A stretch of DNA of 47,205 nucleotides, from positions 1 through 47,205 of the forward strand of contig JHVD01000021.1 of NCBI GenBank assembly GCA_000619965.1. The letters are read 5' to 3'. This document shows, piece by piece, positions 8,009 to 15,404 of the stretch. Below the pieces are notes generated by a model. That model had not been told where the DNA came from, made no database searches, and saw only the letters and a list, made by a program, of their open reading frames with translations. Position 1 is the first letter of the stretch. Each line of letters begins with the position of its first letter. The translations under genes were made by a program, and so were the position numbers. Source of the stretch: Propionibacteriaceae bacterium P6A17. GTDB taxonomy: Bacteria; Actinomycetota; Actinomycetes; Propionibacteriales; Propionibacteriaceae.

Positions 8009-8817
8009 CGGTGGTCCTCTCGGAGGGGGTTGGGGGAGGTGGGGGAGACGGGATGGTTGGGGGTGGGATTGATGCGGTTGAGCGTGCGGCGCCACTTCTC
8101 GGGCGGCAGCCCGGGGGTGGTGGCGGCGAGGCCGACGCCGTACTTGGAGATGCGCGCGGTGCGGTGGCCGAGCCGGTGCAGTGCGAGGTCGAGGGAGGTG
8201 AGGCGGTGTCCGGCCTTGGTCTCGACGATGGCGAACTCGTCGAAGGACACCTGGCTCTGGCCGGATCGGCAGACGAGGCCGACGTCGACCGTGGCGCGGG
8301 CGTCCTCGTCGGGCAGGAGGAGCGTGGTGCGGCGGTAGCGGGTGACGAGCGTGGGGACCAGCGCTCCGACGTCGGGAACCCGCACCCCAGCCTCGCGCAG
8401 CGTGCCGGCGACGAAGTCCAGTGCGACGGCGTCCAGCGGCCATGCGCCCTGGTGGGGGAGGCGCCGCTTGTGGGTCTGCTTGCGTCCGTCGCGCCACTTC
8501 ACCTCGAGGTATTCGTCACCGCCGGCGTAGCGTCGGGTGCGCACCTTGTAGCGACGACGGCGCCCGCGCCCCGCGAGGTGGTAGCTGTCGAGGGAGGCGG
8601 TGTCGAGGTAGGTCGAGGTGTAGTCGGTGGCGCGCTGACCGTCGATCTCGAGCACGCGGGCGTCGGCGACTGCGGGGGCGAGCAGGCCGAGCTCGTCGGT
8701 GGGGAGGAGGTACTTGCGGTCGACGCGGATCATGCGTTCGGCGCGGGTGTTGAGCTCGTCGAGGCCCACTGGCGCGAGCCGTGCGGTCCAGTCGGTGCGG
8801 TGCATCGTCGCGGTCAT
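8005..8817 (-). CDS. VTC-domain protein, putative polyphosphate polymerase
   Basis: The 270-residue protein matches the triphosphate-tunnel fold of VTC domains. It has RKYLLP near residue 36, TSTYLDT, KVRTRRY, EVKWRDGRKQTHKRR and VETKAG, which provide the basic and acidic residues that line the tunnel. It ends with SKYGVG before a short tail. Eukaryotic VTC4 makes polyphosphate from ATP, but the bacterial relatives are barely characterised, so the activity is inferred from fold. Its ATG at 8817 overlaps the DUF4956 stop and its stop overlaps the next start. This tight coupling with a membrane protein suggests a membrane-bound complex with coupled synthesis and export. Confidence 0.85.
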   Translation of the reverse strand: MTATMHRTDWTARLAPVGLDELNTRAERMIRVDRKYLLPTDELGLLAPAVADARVLEIDGQRATDYTSTYLDTASLDSYHLAGRGRRRRYKVRTRRYAGGDEYLEVKWRDGRKQTHKRRLPHQGAWPLDAVALDFVAGTLREAGVRVPDVGALVPTLVTRYRRTTLLLPDEDARATVDVGLVCRSGQSQVSFDEFAIVETKAGHRLTSLDLALHRLGHRTARISKYGVGLAATTPGLPPEKWRRTLNRINPTPNHPVSPTSPNPLREDHR

Positions 8818-9389
8818 GCCGCCGCTCCGAGGACGACGCGGCCACGACGGTCGCTGTGGGCGCCGAGCCTGACGCGCACCAGGGTCGAGTCCGCGACGAG
8901 GTCCACCTTTTCGACGGCCACGTCCAGCACTTCGGCGTCGCAGAGGGCGGCGACGTGGGCGCGCAGCTCGGACTCGTCGGTGAACGCGCGGTCGAGCACC
9001 ATGAGGCGTCGTTCGCCGCGCTGCAGCCAGGCGGCGTCCATGACGGCGATGGCGACGACGATCGCCGCGACGAGGATCATCGCCATGACCGAGGTGGTGC
9101 CGAGGCCGGTGACCAGGCCGATGGCGAGGGAGGCGAAGTAGTAGGCGATCTCGCGCTGCGTGAGTTCCTCGGAGCGCAGCCGGATGATGGACAGGACGCC
9201 GAAGAGGCCGAGTCCGACGCCCGCGGCGACCGAGGTGGAGGCCAGCGCGAAGGCGACGGCGAGCACGCCGAGGTTCACGGTGAGGTAGGCCAGCGCCATG
9301 TCGGTGCGGCGGTGTCGGGGCAGGTAGACGCCGAAGACGAGGGCGGCGATGGCCGCGAGGTCGATGGCGACGGAGAGGTAGTCGGTCAT
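8814..9389 (-). CDS. DUF4956 membrane protein, partner of VTC polymerase
   Basis: The 191-residue protein has four or five hydrophobic segments within the first 115 residues, then a soluble domain (DRAFTDESELRAHVAALC onward) of about 70 residues. The motif GLFGVLSIIRLRSEELTQREIAYYF is characteristic of DUF4956 proteins. AGGAG lies six bases before the ATG at 9389. It is the first gene of the three-gene operon. Known co-occurrence with VTC-domain proteins suggests it forms the membrane part of a polyphosphate-related complex; that role is inferred. Confidence 0.85.
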   Translation of the reverse strand: MTDYLSVAIDLAAIAALVFGVYLPRHRRTDMALAYLTVNLGVLAVAFALASTSVAAGVGLGLFGVLSIIRLRSEELTQREIAYYFASLAIGLVTGLGTTSVMAMILVAAIVVAIAVMDAAWLQRGERRLMVLDRAFTDESELRAHVAALCDAEVLDVAVEKVDLVADSTLVRVRLGAHSDRRGRVVLGAAA

Positions 9390-9608
9390 GGTTGGCTCCT
9401 GGTCGTGCGGGGTATGTCAACCATTTGGCCCGACCAGCCTGATGGCGTTCGGGGAGCCGCCTGTGCGTTTCCTGTGAGAGTCATCCCCGACGACGACCCT
9501 CGGCTCGACGCGGCCGGGCCGAGGGGCGGCCGACCGGCTCGGCGCGTTTGCCTTCGCCCATCCTCGGCAGCGGGTTGAATGGTGCCACCACCTTCGAGAA
9601 GGAGCACC

Positions 9609-10211
9609 ATGTCGACCATCGACGAGATCATCAACAGCCTCGACCTGGAGCGGCTCGCCGCCAACGTGGGCGCCGACCCCGACGCCGTGGAGGCCGCCGC
9701 CCGTCAGGCACTGCCGACGCTGCTCATGGGCCTCGGCGCGAACGCCGCGGACCCGGCGGGAGCCGCGTCGATCGAGCGCGCGCTCGCCGACCACGATCCT
9801 GCCCTCGTGCGGGGCACCGTCGACCCGTCGCAGGTGGATGCCGAGGACGGGGCGAAGATCACCCACCACATCTTCGGCGGCAACGAGGGAGCGGTCGTCG
9901 ACAAGTTGAGCGGTTCGCTCGGCATCGACAGCGGCCTCGTCCGCAAGCTGCTGCCCGTGCTCGCCCCCATCGTGATGGCCTGGCTTGCGTCGAAGTACGA
10001 CGAGGCACGCAGGCAGCAGCCGGGTACCGCCCAGGAGCAGGCGCCGACGACGCCCACGTCCTCGACGCAGGAGCAGGCGCAGGCGCCGGGCACCGGCGGC
10101 GGTCTGTTGGGCGACATCCTGGGGCAGGTGCTGGGCGGCGGACAGCAGTCCTCGGGCGGCGGCATCCTGCTCGACGTGCTCGGCTCGCTGCTCGGCGCGG
10201 GGCGGCGCTGA
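9609..10211 (+). CDS. DUF937-domain protein
   Basis: The 200-residue protein has the DUF937 pattern: a helical first half (ALPTLLMGLGANA), then ITHHIFGGNEGAVVDKLSGSLGI and LLPVLAPIVMAWLASKY. A Gln/Thr/Pro-rich linker and a Gly/Leu-rich C-terminus (GGGLLGDILGQVLGG) follow. The family is widespread and of unknown function, related in pattern to YidB. GGAG precedes the ATG at 9609. It diverges from the polyphosphate operon and lies 59 bases upstream of the ADP-ribosylglycohydrolase gene, with which it may be co-transcribed. Confidence 0.8.
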   Translation: MSTIDEIINSLDLERLAANVGADPDAVEAAARQALPTLLMGLGANAADPAGAASIERALADHDPALVRGTVDPSQVDAEDGAKITHHIFGGNEGAVVDKLSGSLGIDSGLVRKLLPVLAPIVMAWLASKYDEARRQQPGTAQEQAPTTPTSSTQEQAQAPGTGGGLLGDILGQVLGGGQQSSGGGILLDVLGSLLGAGRR

Positions 10212-10270
10212 GCACGCTCGGGGCCGACGGCGGGACGTCGCGGCCCGTCGTGGCGCAGCGAGGGGGATCG

Positions 10271-11248
10271 GTGCACGGCACCGTCGATGATCGCCGGGCG
10301 GGCCTGCTCGTCGCCGCCGCCGTCGGTGACGCGTTGGGTGCCGGCCACGAGTTCGGCCCGCCGATGCCGCAGGAGGCCCCCGTCGAGATGACCGGAGGCG
10401 GCCCCTTGGGGCTGGCGCCCGGCGAGTGGACCGACGACACCGCCATGGCCTATGCGCTGGCCGAGGCCGTGGCCCGCAACCTCGACCCGACGAGCCCCGC
10501 GTTCGAGGAGGCCGTCGTCGCGCGCTGGCTGGAGTGGGCCGACTCGCAGCCGCCCGGCATGGGCGCGCAGACGCGGTCGGTGCTGCGAGGTGCGCAGGAG
10601 CGGCGGGCCGACGGGCTGCGTGACGCGTCGCTCGCGCACTTCGCGGCGAATCCCGAGCACTCGGCGGGCAACGGCGCGCTGATGCGCACGGCCCCGCTCG
10701 CGCTGGCGCCGATGTCGGACTGGGGCTACTTCACGGCCGCCGAGGCGATCGGCGAGCTCACGCATGCCGACCCGGTCTCGGGCGAGGCCTGCGGGATCTG
10801 GACGTACGCCTGCCACCATGCGCTCGTCCACGGCACGTTCGACGGCGTCCGGGAGGCGTTGACGTACCTGCCGGAGCGTCGCGCGGCGTTCTGGGGCGGA
10901 CTGCTCGACGACGCCGAACGGCTCCCCATCACCACCTTCGCGAACAACGGCTGGGTGGTGCACGCGCTCCAGGCCGCCTGGGCGGCGATCTCCCAGACGC
11001 CCATCCCCGACGACGACCCTCCGGCCCATCTGCGGCTCGCCCTCGCCGCCGCGGTGCGCGGCGGCGGTGACACCGACACGGTCGCCTGCATCGCCGGCGG
11101 CTTGCTGGGGGCGCGGTGGGGAGCGTCTGCGGTCCCCGAGGAGTGGGTCTCGGTCCTGCACGGCTGGCCCGGTGCCACCGCCGTGGATCTGGTGCGACTG
11201 TCGCGGCGCAGCCCGCGCGACGAGTTCCTCTCGCGGCCGAGGGGCTGA
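10271..11248 (+). CDS. ADP-ribosylglycohydrolase family protein (DraG-like)
   Basis: The 325-residue cytosolic protein has the metal-site motifs of the DraG/ARH family: GDALGAGHEF near residue 18, WTDDTAMA near 56, and RGGGDTDTVACIAGG near 263. These coordinate two magnesium ions, and family members remove ADP-ribose from modified proteins or small molecules. The start is GTG at 10271 with AGGGGG upstream. Readings starting earlier run through the DUF937 gene in another frame and are not credible. No ADP-ribosyltransferase is encoded nearby, so the substrate is unknown. It is followed by a strong terminator. Confidence 0.9.
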   Translation: MHGTVDDRRAGLLVAAAVGDALGAGHEFGPPMPQEAPVEMTGGGPLGLAPGEWTDDTAMAYALAEAVARNLDPTSPAFEEAVVARWLEWADSQPPGMGAQTRSVLRGAQERRADGLRDASLAHFAANPEHSAGNGALMRTAPLALAPMSDWGYFTAAEAIGELTHADPVSGEACGIWTYACHHALVHGTFDGVREALTYLPERRAAFWGGLLDDAERLPITTFANNGWVVHALQAAWAAISQTPIPDDDPPAHLRLALAAAVRGGGDTDTVACIAGGLLGARWGASAVPEEWVSVLHGWPGATAVDLVRLSRRSPRDEFLSRPRG

Positions 11249-11265
11249 CGTCGCTGGGCATGCGA

Positions 11266-11297
11266 ACGGGGCCGGGGGGCACATCCCCCGGCCCCGT
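11266..11297 (+). terminator. Strong hairpin terminator after the ADP-ribosylglycohydrolase gene
   Basis: A perfect 13-bp stem (11266-11278 with 11285-11297) encloses a six-base loop and is followed by a pyrimidine-rich run. It lies between two convergent genes and may serve both. Confidence 0.75.
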
Positions 11298-11349
11298 CCC
11301 TTCTCGTCGCCGCGCTGCACCCGGATTCGCGGCGCGGCGACAAGCCTTG

Positions 11350-12939
11350 TCAAACGCCAGTCGACGGCAAGCCGGGCTTGACCTTGGTGGGCGTCGTGGT
11401 GAGGGTCACCGTCGGCTCCGAGCTGGGGGCGGCGCTGGGTCCGGTGGTCGGGGCCACGGTGGGTGCGGTGCTCGGGGCCACGGTGGGTGCGGTGCTCGGG
11501 GCCACGGTGGGGGCAGTCGTCGGAGCGGGATGGGGGGTCTCGGTGGCGAGGCCGGACCAGCGCGGGGGCACGCCGTCGTAGTCGTCGCTCGGGGTGATGC
11601 TCCACCCCTCGACGCTGCCCGCCTGCGGCTCGTAGGAGCCGAGGCCGAGTTGCGAGTACTCCCAGGCGGAATCGGCGCCCGGCATGCGGTGCCAGTAGCT
11701 CCAGTAGGCCTTGTCGAGGACGTAGTCGGCGCGGATGCCGTCCAGGACCTTCACGAAGGAGTCGCTGTCGGCGGTGAACCCCGCGGAGATCAGCGCGTCG
11801 TAGCCCGTGGCGAATTCGGTCGCGCAGCCGCCCATCGCGTCGGAGCTGATCGGGTCGACGATCACGAAGACGTTGCCGGCGTCGGTGCAGGAGCGCACGT
11901 CGGCGTCGGTGAAGGCCTTCGTCGAGGCGGGCGGGGCCGTCGGTGCGGTGCTGGGCGCGGACGGCGAGCTCGGCACCGGCGCCGGGGCGGGGGCGAGGGA
12001 CGCCGTCGCGAAACTGCGCCCGGCGACGCCGAGGATGGCCTGGGTGGTGGCCATCAGGTTGGGGCGGGTGCCGTTGTGGGCGGCCGCCCAGGCGTTCTTG
12101 CCGGTGACGAGCTGCTGCTGCGCCTCGAGGTAGGCGACCGGCTTCGACACGTCGATGCCAGCGTCGTGCAGGCCTGCGGCCATCAGCCCGGTCGAGTTGG
12201 CCGACGAGTAGGTGGCCCAGTAGTGGTTGCCGGCGTCGAGCTTCTGGTTGGCCGGATCCTGCGCCCACGCGATCGCTGCCTGCTTGGCGGGGCCTGCGAG
12301 TGCGGCGGAGGCGTTGTCGGTGCCCTCGAGTGCCTGGAGGGCGGTGATACCCATCGCGGTGTAGTCCGGATCGGGCGTGAACTTGCCGCCGACCGAGTAG
12401 CCGAACGCGCCGCCTTGCTGGGTGGCGAGCAGCGCCTCGACGAGGGGCGTCGGCACGGGCTCGCCGGCCCTCACGAGCGCGATCACCGCGAAGTGGGGGT
12501 TGAAGTACAAGGTGATGCCGCCGTCCTTGCCTGCGGTGCCGACGTTGGCGGCGTAGGAGTTGAGGTCGGCGACGAGGTCCCGCTCGAGGAAGGTCCGCGG
12601 GCTTTCGCCGACGGCCATGAGCGCGACGGCGAACTTCGCGGTCGAGCCGGCGGAGTCCTCGGCCACGAGCGCAGCGCCGGAGTCGCGCAGCTTGACGGCC
12701 ATCGCCTTCGCCTCGGCCTCATGGGTCTCGGCGGCGGCGAGGGCGAGCATCGCGTCCGCGAGGCCACTCGGGTTGGTGATCCGGCCCGCGTTCCACTCAC
12801 CGACGATCCAGTCGGCGGCGGCCTGCACGCTGGGACGTTCGGGGGACGGGCTGGTGGCCGCGGAGGCGCGCTGGGCCAGCGGCCACAGCAGCATCACCAC
12901 CGCGAGCAGCAGTGCAGGGATGGGGTGTCTGGTGCGCAA
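11350..12939 (-). CDS. Secreted transcobalamin-like protein (alpha/alpha barrel plus DUF4430)
   Basis: The 529-residue protein has a signal peptide (to about residue 28) and a helical domain resembling prenyltransferase/squalene-cyclase repeats (about 30-330, e.g. DYTAMGITALQALEG). A Pro/Ala/Ser linker leads to a DUF4430 domain (about 365-450, with YWSYWHRMPG and GSVEGW). An alpha6/alpha6 barrel plus DUF4430 is the architecture of animal B12 carriers (intrinsic factor, transcobalamin). A cobalamin riboswitch directly upstream supports B12 binding, so I infer capture of B12 at the cell surface. The start is TTG at 12939, six bases after AGGAG. The C-terminus is a Thr/Pro/Ala repeat ending LPSTGV at the stop, a sortase-like motif without the usual membrane anchor. 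Confidence 0.85.
   Translation of the reverse strand: MRTRHPIPALLLAVVMLLWPLAQRASAATSPSPERPSVQAAADWIVGEWNAGRITNPSGLADAMLALAAAETHEAEAKAMAVKLRDSGAALVAEDSAGSTAKFAVALMAVGESPRTFLERDLVADLNSYAANVGTAGKDGGITLYFNPHFAVIALVRAGEPVPTPLVEALLATQQGGAFGYSVGGKFTPDPDYTAMGITALQALEGTDNASAALAGPAKQAAIAWAQDPANQKLDAGNHYWATYSSANSTGLMAAGLHDAGIDVSKPVAYLEAQQQLVTGKNAWAAAHNGTRPNLMATTQAILGVAGRSFATASLAPAPAPVPSSPSAPSTAPTAPPASTKAFTDADVRSCTDAGNVFVIVDPISSDAMGGCATEFATGYDALISAGFTADSDSFVKVLDGIRADYVLDKAYWSYWHRMPGADSAWEYSQLGLGSYEPQAGSVEGWSITPSDDYDGVPPRWSGLATETPHPAPTTAPTVAPSTAPTVAPSTAPTVAPTTGPSAAPSSEPTVTLTTTPTKVKPGLPSTGV
11448..11517 (-). repeat. 24-bp tandem repeat encoding the Pro/Thr/Ala linker
   Basis: Nearly identical 24-base units at 11448-11471 and 11472-11495, with a partial third to 11517, encode APTVAPST repeats in the stalk of the transcobalamin-like protein. 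Copy number may vary between strains by slippage. Confidence 0.8.
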
Positions 12940-12957
12940 TCGAGGCTCCTTTCAGGC

Positions 12958-13128
12958 GGTCCGTAGGCAGGACTCCACCTGGAGCCTGACCCTCCGCAGA
13001 CCACGACGGAATGTGGGTCGACGCGGCGGGAGCGGTCCGGCTGGGCACCTGCGTGCCATCACGGTTGCGGGTCAGCTCTGGATTTGCACCAGATTCCTCA
13101 CACCTCGTCGCCGGACACACTAGCAGGG
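12958..13128 (-). promoter_or_regulatory. Cobalamin (B12) riboswitch
   Basis: On the minus strand the conserved aptamer core reads AATCTGGTGCAAATCCAGAG followed by CTGACCCGCAACCGTGA (13095 down to 13059), matching the cobalamin riboswitch core. GTCCGGC upstream and GCCGGAC downstream pair around it. Near the 3' end a hairpin CAGG-CTCC-AGGT-GGAG-T-CCTG (about 12988-12968) resembles the usual final stem. AGGCTCC in that hairpin (12987-12981) is complementary to the Shine-Dalgarno region GGAGCCT (12949-12943) of the TTG-started gene. The same CTCC can therefore pair either inside the aptamer or with the ribosome site, which suggests translational control. B12 excess should repress the downstream gene. 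Confidence 0.85.
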
Positions 13129-13204
13129 TCCAGACGACGGCGGGAGGCCCCGTCGGTGCGCGAGTGGGCCTTCGCGGGCTTGCGCGGTGTGGTGGGATGG
13201 GGAC

Positions 13205-13807
13205 ATGAGCACTCCCGTTGATTTCTGGTTCGATCCCACCTGCCCGTGGGCGTGGATGACCTCCCGCTGGATGCTGGAGGTGGAGAAGGTTCGCGACATC
13301 GACCTCACGTTCCACGTCATGAGCCTCGCCGTCCTCAACGAGGGCCGCGACCTGCCCGCCGACTACCGCGCCCACATCGATCAGGCCTGGGTGCCGGCGC
13401 GCGCCTGCCTCCTCGTCGAGCAGCGCCACGGCTCCGAGACGCTGGCCCGGTTCTACACGGAGCTCGGCACGCGCTATCACCCCGGCGGCGAGCCCCGCAG
13501 CCTCGAGACGCTCGCGGCGGCGCTGGCGGCCGTCGGCGCGGACGCGGACATCCTCGACATCGCCCAGACCGACGCCATCGACGACGACCTGCGCCGCTCG
13601 CACCACGAGGGCATGGATCCGGTCGGCGACGAGGTGGGCACCCCCGTCATCCGCGTCAACGGCATGAGCCTGTTCGGCCCCGTGATCTCACCCGCACCCA
13701 AGGGCGAGGCGGCGGGCGAGCTGTTCGACGGTTTCGTGAAGGTGACGAGCTACCCCGGCTTCTTCGAGCTGAAGCGCACCCGCACCGTCGGCCCCATCTT
13801 CGACTGA
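13205..13807 (+). CDS. DsbA-family, Rv2466c-like mycothiol-linked reductase
   Basis: The 200-residue protein closely resembles Rv2466c-type mycothiol-dependent nitroreductases: [12 protein letters not shown] at the N-terminus, [28 protein letters not shown] in the thioredoxin-fold second half, and [12 protein letters not shown] at the end. The family reduces substrates through an active-site cysteine with mycothiol as partner. Here the CPWC motif reads CPWA: Cys13 is kept and the second cysteine is Ala16, implying a monothiol mechanism or an altered role. The start at 13205 follows a purine-rich GGGATGGGG. It diverges from the riboswitch-controlled gene and stands alone. Confidence 0.88.
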   Translation: MSTPVDFWFDPTCPWAWMTSRWMLEVEKVRDIDLTFHVMSLAVLNEGRDLPADYRAHIDQAWVPARACLLVEQRHGSETLARFYTELGTRYHPGGEPRSLETLAAALAAVGADADILDIAQTDAIDDDLRRSHHEGMDPVGDEVGTPVIRVNGMSLFGPVISPAPKGEAAGELFDGFVKVTSYPGFFELKRTRTVGPIFD

Positions 13808-13829
13808 CGACCGCCCGCGTCGTCGGGGC

Positions 13830-14444
13830 TCACAGGAGCCCGTCGAGCCGCGCGAGTGAGTCGTCGAGGCGTGCGGACAGCTCACCGAGCCGGGCATCGA
13901 GCTGGGCCAGCCGCTGGTCGATCTGCTCGATCAGCGGCTCGGCCTGCTCGCCGCCGGTGGCTGCCAGCGTGAGAGCTCGGTTGGCGGCGCGGACCACGTC
14001 GGCGAGCGACTCGTCGTCGAGCGCGGGGACGTAGACCTGCGTGAACTGCTGCGTGCGGTTGTCGAACGACACCTGCGCCTGGCCGGCCGTGCCGGTGAAG
14101 GTGCGGACGGCGGCGGCATCGCCGGCGGTGCCCACGTCCTCAGGCGCCTGCCCACCCTCCAGCAGCTCGCGGGTGGACCCGGGCAGGCCGGGCGCAGCCT
14201 TGATCTCGGCGAACGATCCCTCTCTGGCCGACGACAAGGCGCGGCTCAGCGCGCCGACGAGGCGTTCCCCGACGACGCCCGGCGGCAGCGAAGGGTCCAA
14301 CACCTGCACGTCGACGACGCTGCCGGTGCCGTCGACGACGGCGCGCGCGCCCGGCTCGTCGGAGTCGGCGGTGTAGCGACGCTCCGCGGCCGCCACCAAG
14401 GCGGCGAGCGTGGGGTTGTCGAGTGGGTTCGTGGCTTCGGACAT
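13830..14444 (-). CDS. YbaB/EbfC-like protein with coiled-coil tail
   Basis: I do not recognise this 204-residue protein with certainty. Residues about 40-110 (ARAVVDGTGSVVDVQVLD, then ERLVGALSRALSSAREG) follow the YbaB/EbfC pattern of a strand pair and long helix. Residues 160-204 form a heptad-like helix (QIDQRLAQLDARLGELSARL). YbaB-like proteins in actinobacteria often neighbour WXG100 secretion substrates, which fits the genes at 15081 and 15401. I start at the ATG at 14444 (MSEATN); no good ribosome site is visible. Longer readings overlap the divergent promoter. Confidence 0.6.
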   Translation of the reverse strand: MSEATNPLDNPTLAALVAAAERRYTADSDEPGARAVVDGTGSVVDVQVLDPSLPPGVVGERLVGALSRALSSAREGSFAEIKAAPGLPGSTRELLEGGQAPEDVGTAGDAAAVRTFTGTAGQAQVSFDNRTQQFTQVYVPALDDESLADVVRAANRALTLAATGGEQAEPLIEQIDQRLAQLDARLGELSARLDDSLARLDGLL

Positions 14445-14489
14445 GACCGTATTCAAGCAGGACGGAAGTCCATGGCCCGAGCGAACTGG

Positions 14490-14495
14490 CACACT
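14490..14495 (+). promoter_or_regulatory. -10 element CACACT, near-leaderless start
   Basis: CACACT lies seven bases before the ATG at 14503 and no Shine-Dalgarno sequence is present, so transcription probably begins at or next to the start codon. Confidence 0.45.
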
Positions 14496-14502
14496 CGGGG
14501 CC

Positions 14503-15018
14503 ATGTTCGACTACCTGAAGATCCACGCAGACACCGTGCAACTCGTGCTCCAGCCGGGGGAGCGCGCGGTCGCGCTGCTGAACGTCACCTATGTGGCGGG
14601 CGAGGAGCTCGTCGGGCCGCAGCACGACGTCGTGGACTTCGACGTCGTCAACGGACTGACCGTCACGAAGTGGGAGCGTGCCTCCGAGCGTCTCCTGCTC
14701 GGCACCTCCCTCAGCGCCCGGCCGGGCGACGCCGCGCCGAGCCTCGTCTCCGCGCTTGGGCAGGGAGCGCCTGCGCTGATCCTCACCACCGGGCGGCTCC
14801 TCCTCGTCGACGAATTCCAGTCTGACAAGGCCCGTGTCGTGTGGGGTGTGCCGCACGCCGCGGTCGGGGCGATCAGGCACGTGCCGCAGTGGAACCAGCG
14901 CGGCCGGATCGGGATCGTCTTCCGCGACGGCTCGTGGGTGCGGCTGGTGGCCGGCTTCGTGTTCGCGGGGAAGGCGAGGCGATTCGTGGCAGCCTGGGAG
15001 CAATTCTCCCGGAGCTGA
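14503..15018 (+). CDS. Hypothetical protein, PH-like fold, near T7SS-type genes
   Basis: The 171-residue protein is not recognised. It has no signal peptide or membrane segment. Alternating strands such as LILTTGRLLLVDEF, RIGIVFRDGSWVRLVAG and a closing helix (ARRFVAAWEQF) look like a pleckstrin-homology-type beta barrel; this is pattern inference. The ATG at 14503 has no ribosome site and is seven bases from a -10-like CACACT. It is the first gene in a run leading to EspC-like and WXG100-like proteins 63 bases downstream. Either it shares their promoter region or TAGTGT near 15034 drives them separately. Confidence 0.6.
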   Translation: MFDYLKIHADTVQLVLQPGERAVALLNVTYVAGEELVGPQHDVVDFDVVNGLTVTKWERASERLLLGTSLSARPGDAAPSLVSALGQGAPALILTTGRLLLVDEFQSDKARVVWGVPHAAVGAIRHVPQWNQRGRIGIVFRDGSWVRLVAGFVFAGKARRFVAAWEQFSRS

Positions 15019-15080
15019 ACCCCTCGTTTCCTAGTGTGGTCCCCAGCCGCCGGATGTCGCGCCGGCCAGAGAGGATCGAG

Positions 15081-15404
15081 ATGGACTACAAGGTCGCCTT
15101 CGACGAGTTGAGACAGGCGGGTTCGCAGTTCGGGCAGATGGGTCAGTCTGCCGAGACGCTGCACGGACGCCTCGACGGCGTGCCGCTCTCGCACGCCGAC
15201 TTCGGCCGCATCCCCTGGCTCCAGACCCGCGTGTGGGAGGCGTTCCAGGAGCACACCCGAGACTGCTCGGAGGCGCTCGACGACTTCTCCGGCGCGCTCA
15301 CCGACGCGGGTGAGGGGCTCGAGGCCACCGCCGACGCCTACCAGGAGTGGGAAGACAGCGCGGCCGAGGCCATCGATCAGTTCTTCGGGAAGGCATGCGG
15401 ATGA
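15081..15404 (+). CDS. EspC-like/WXG100-type small secretion-associated protein
   Basis: The 107-residue acidic, all-helical protein (MDYKVAFDELRQAGSQFGQ...) has two long helices around a short turn (GRIPWLQTRVWEAF) and lacks a signal peptide. Size, helical hairpin and position before a WXG-containing gene resemble EspC/WXG100-type substrates of type VII secretion. GAGAGG precedes the ATG at 15081. Its TGA overlaps the next ATG, so the two proteins are made together and may pair as a heterodimer. No secretion ATPase (EccC) is in the window, so the export route is unproven. Confidence 0.65.
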   Translation: MDYKVAFDELRQAGSQFGQMGQSAETLHGRLDGVPLSHADFGRIPWLQTRVWEAFQEHTRDCSEALDDFSGALTDAGEGLEATADAYQEWEDSAAEAIDQFFGKACG

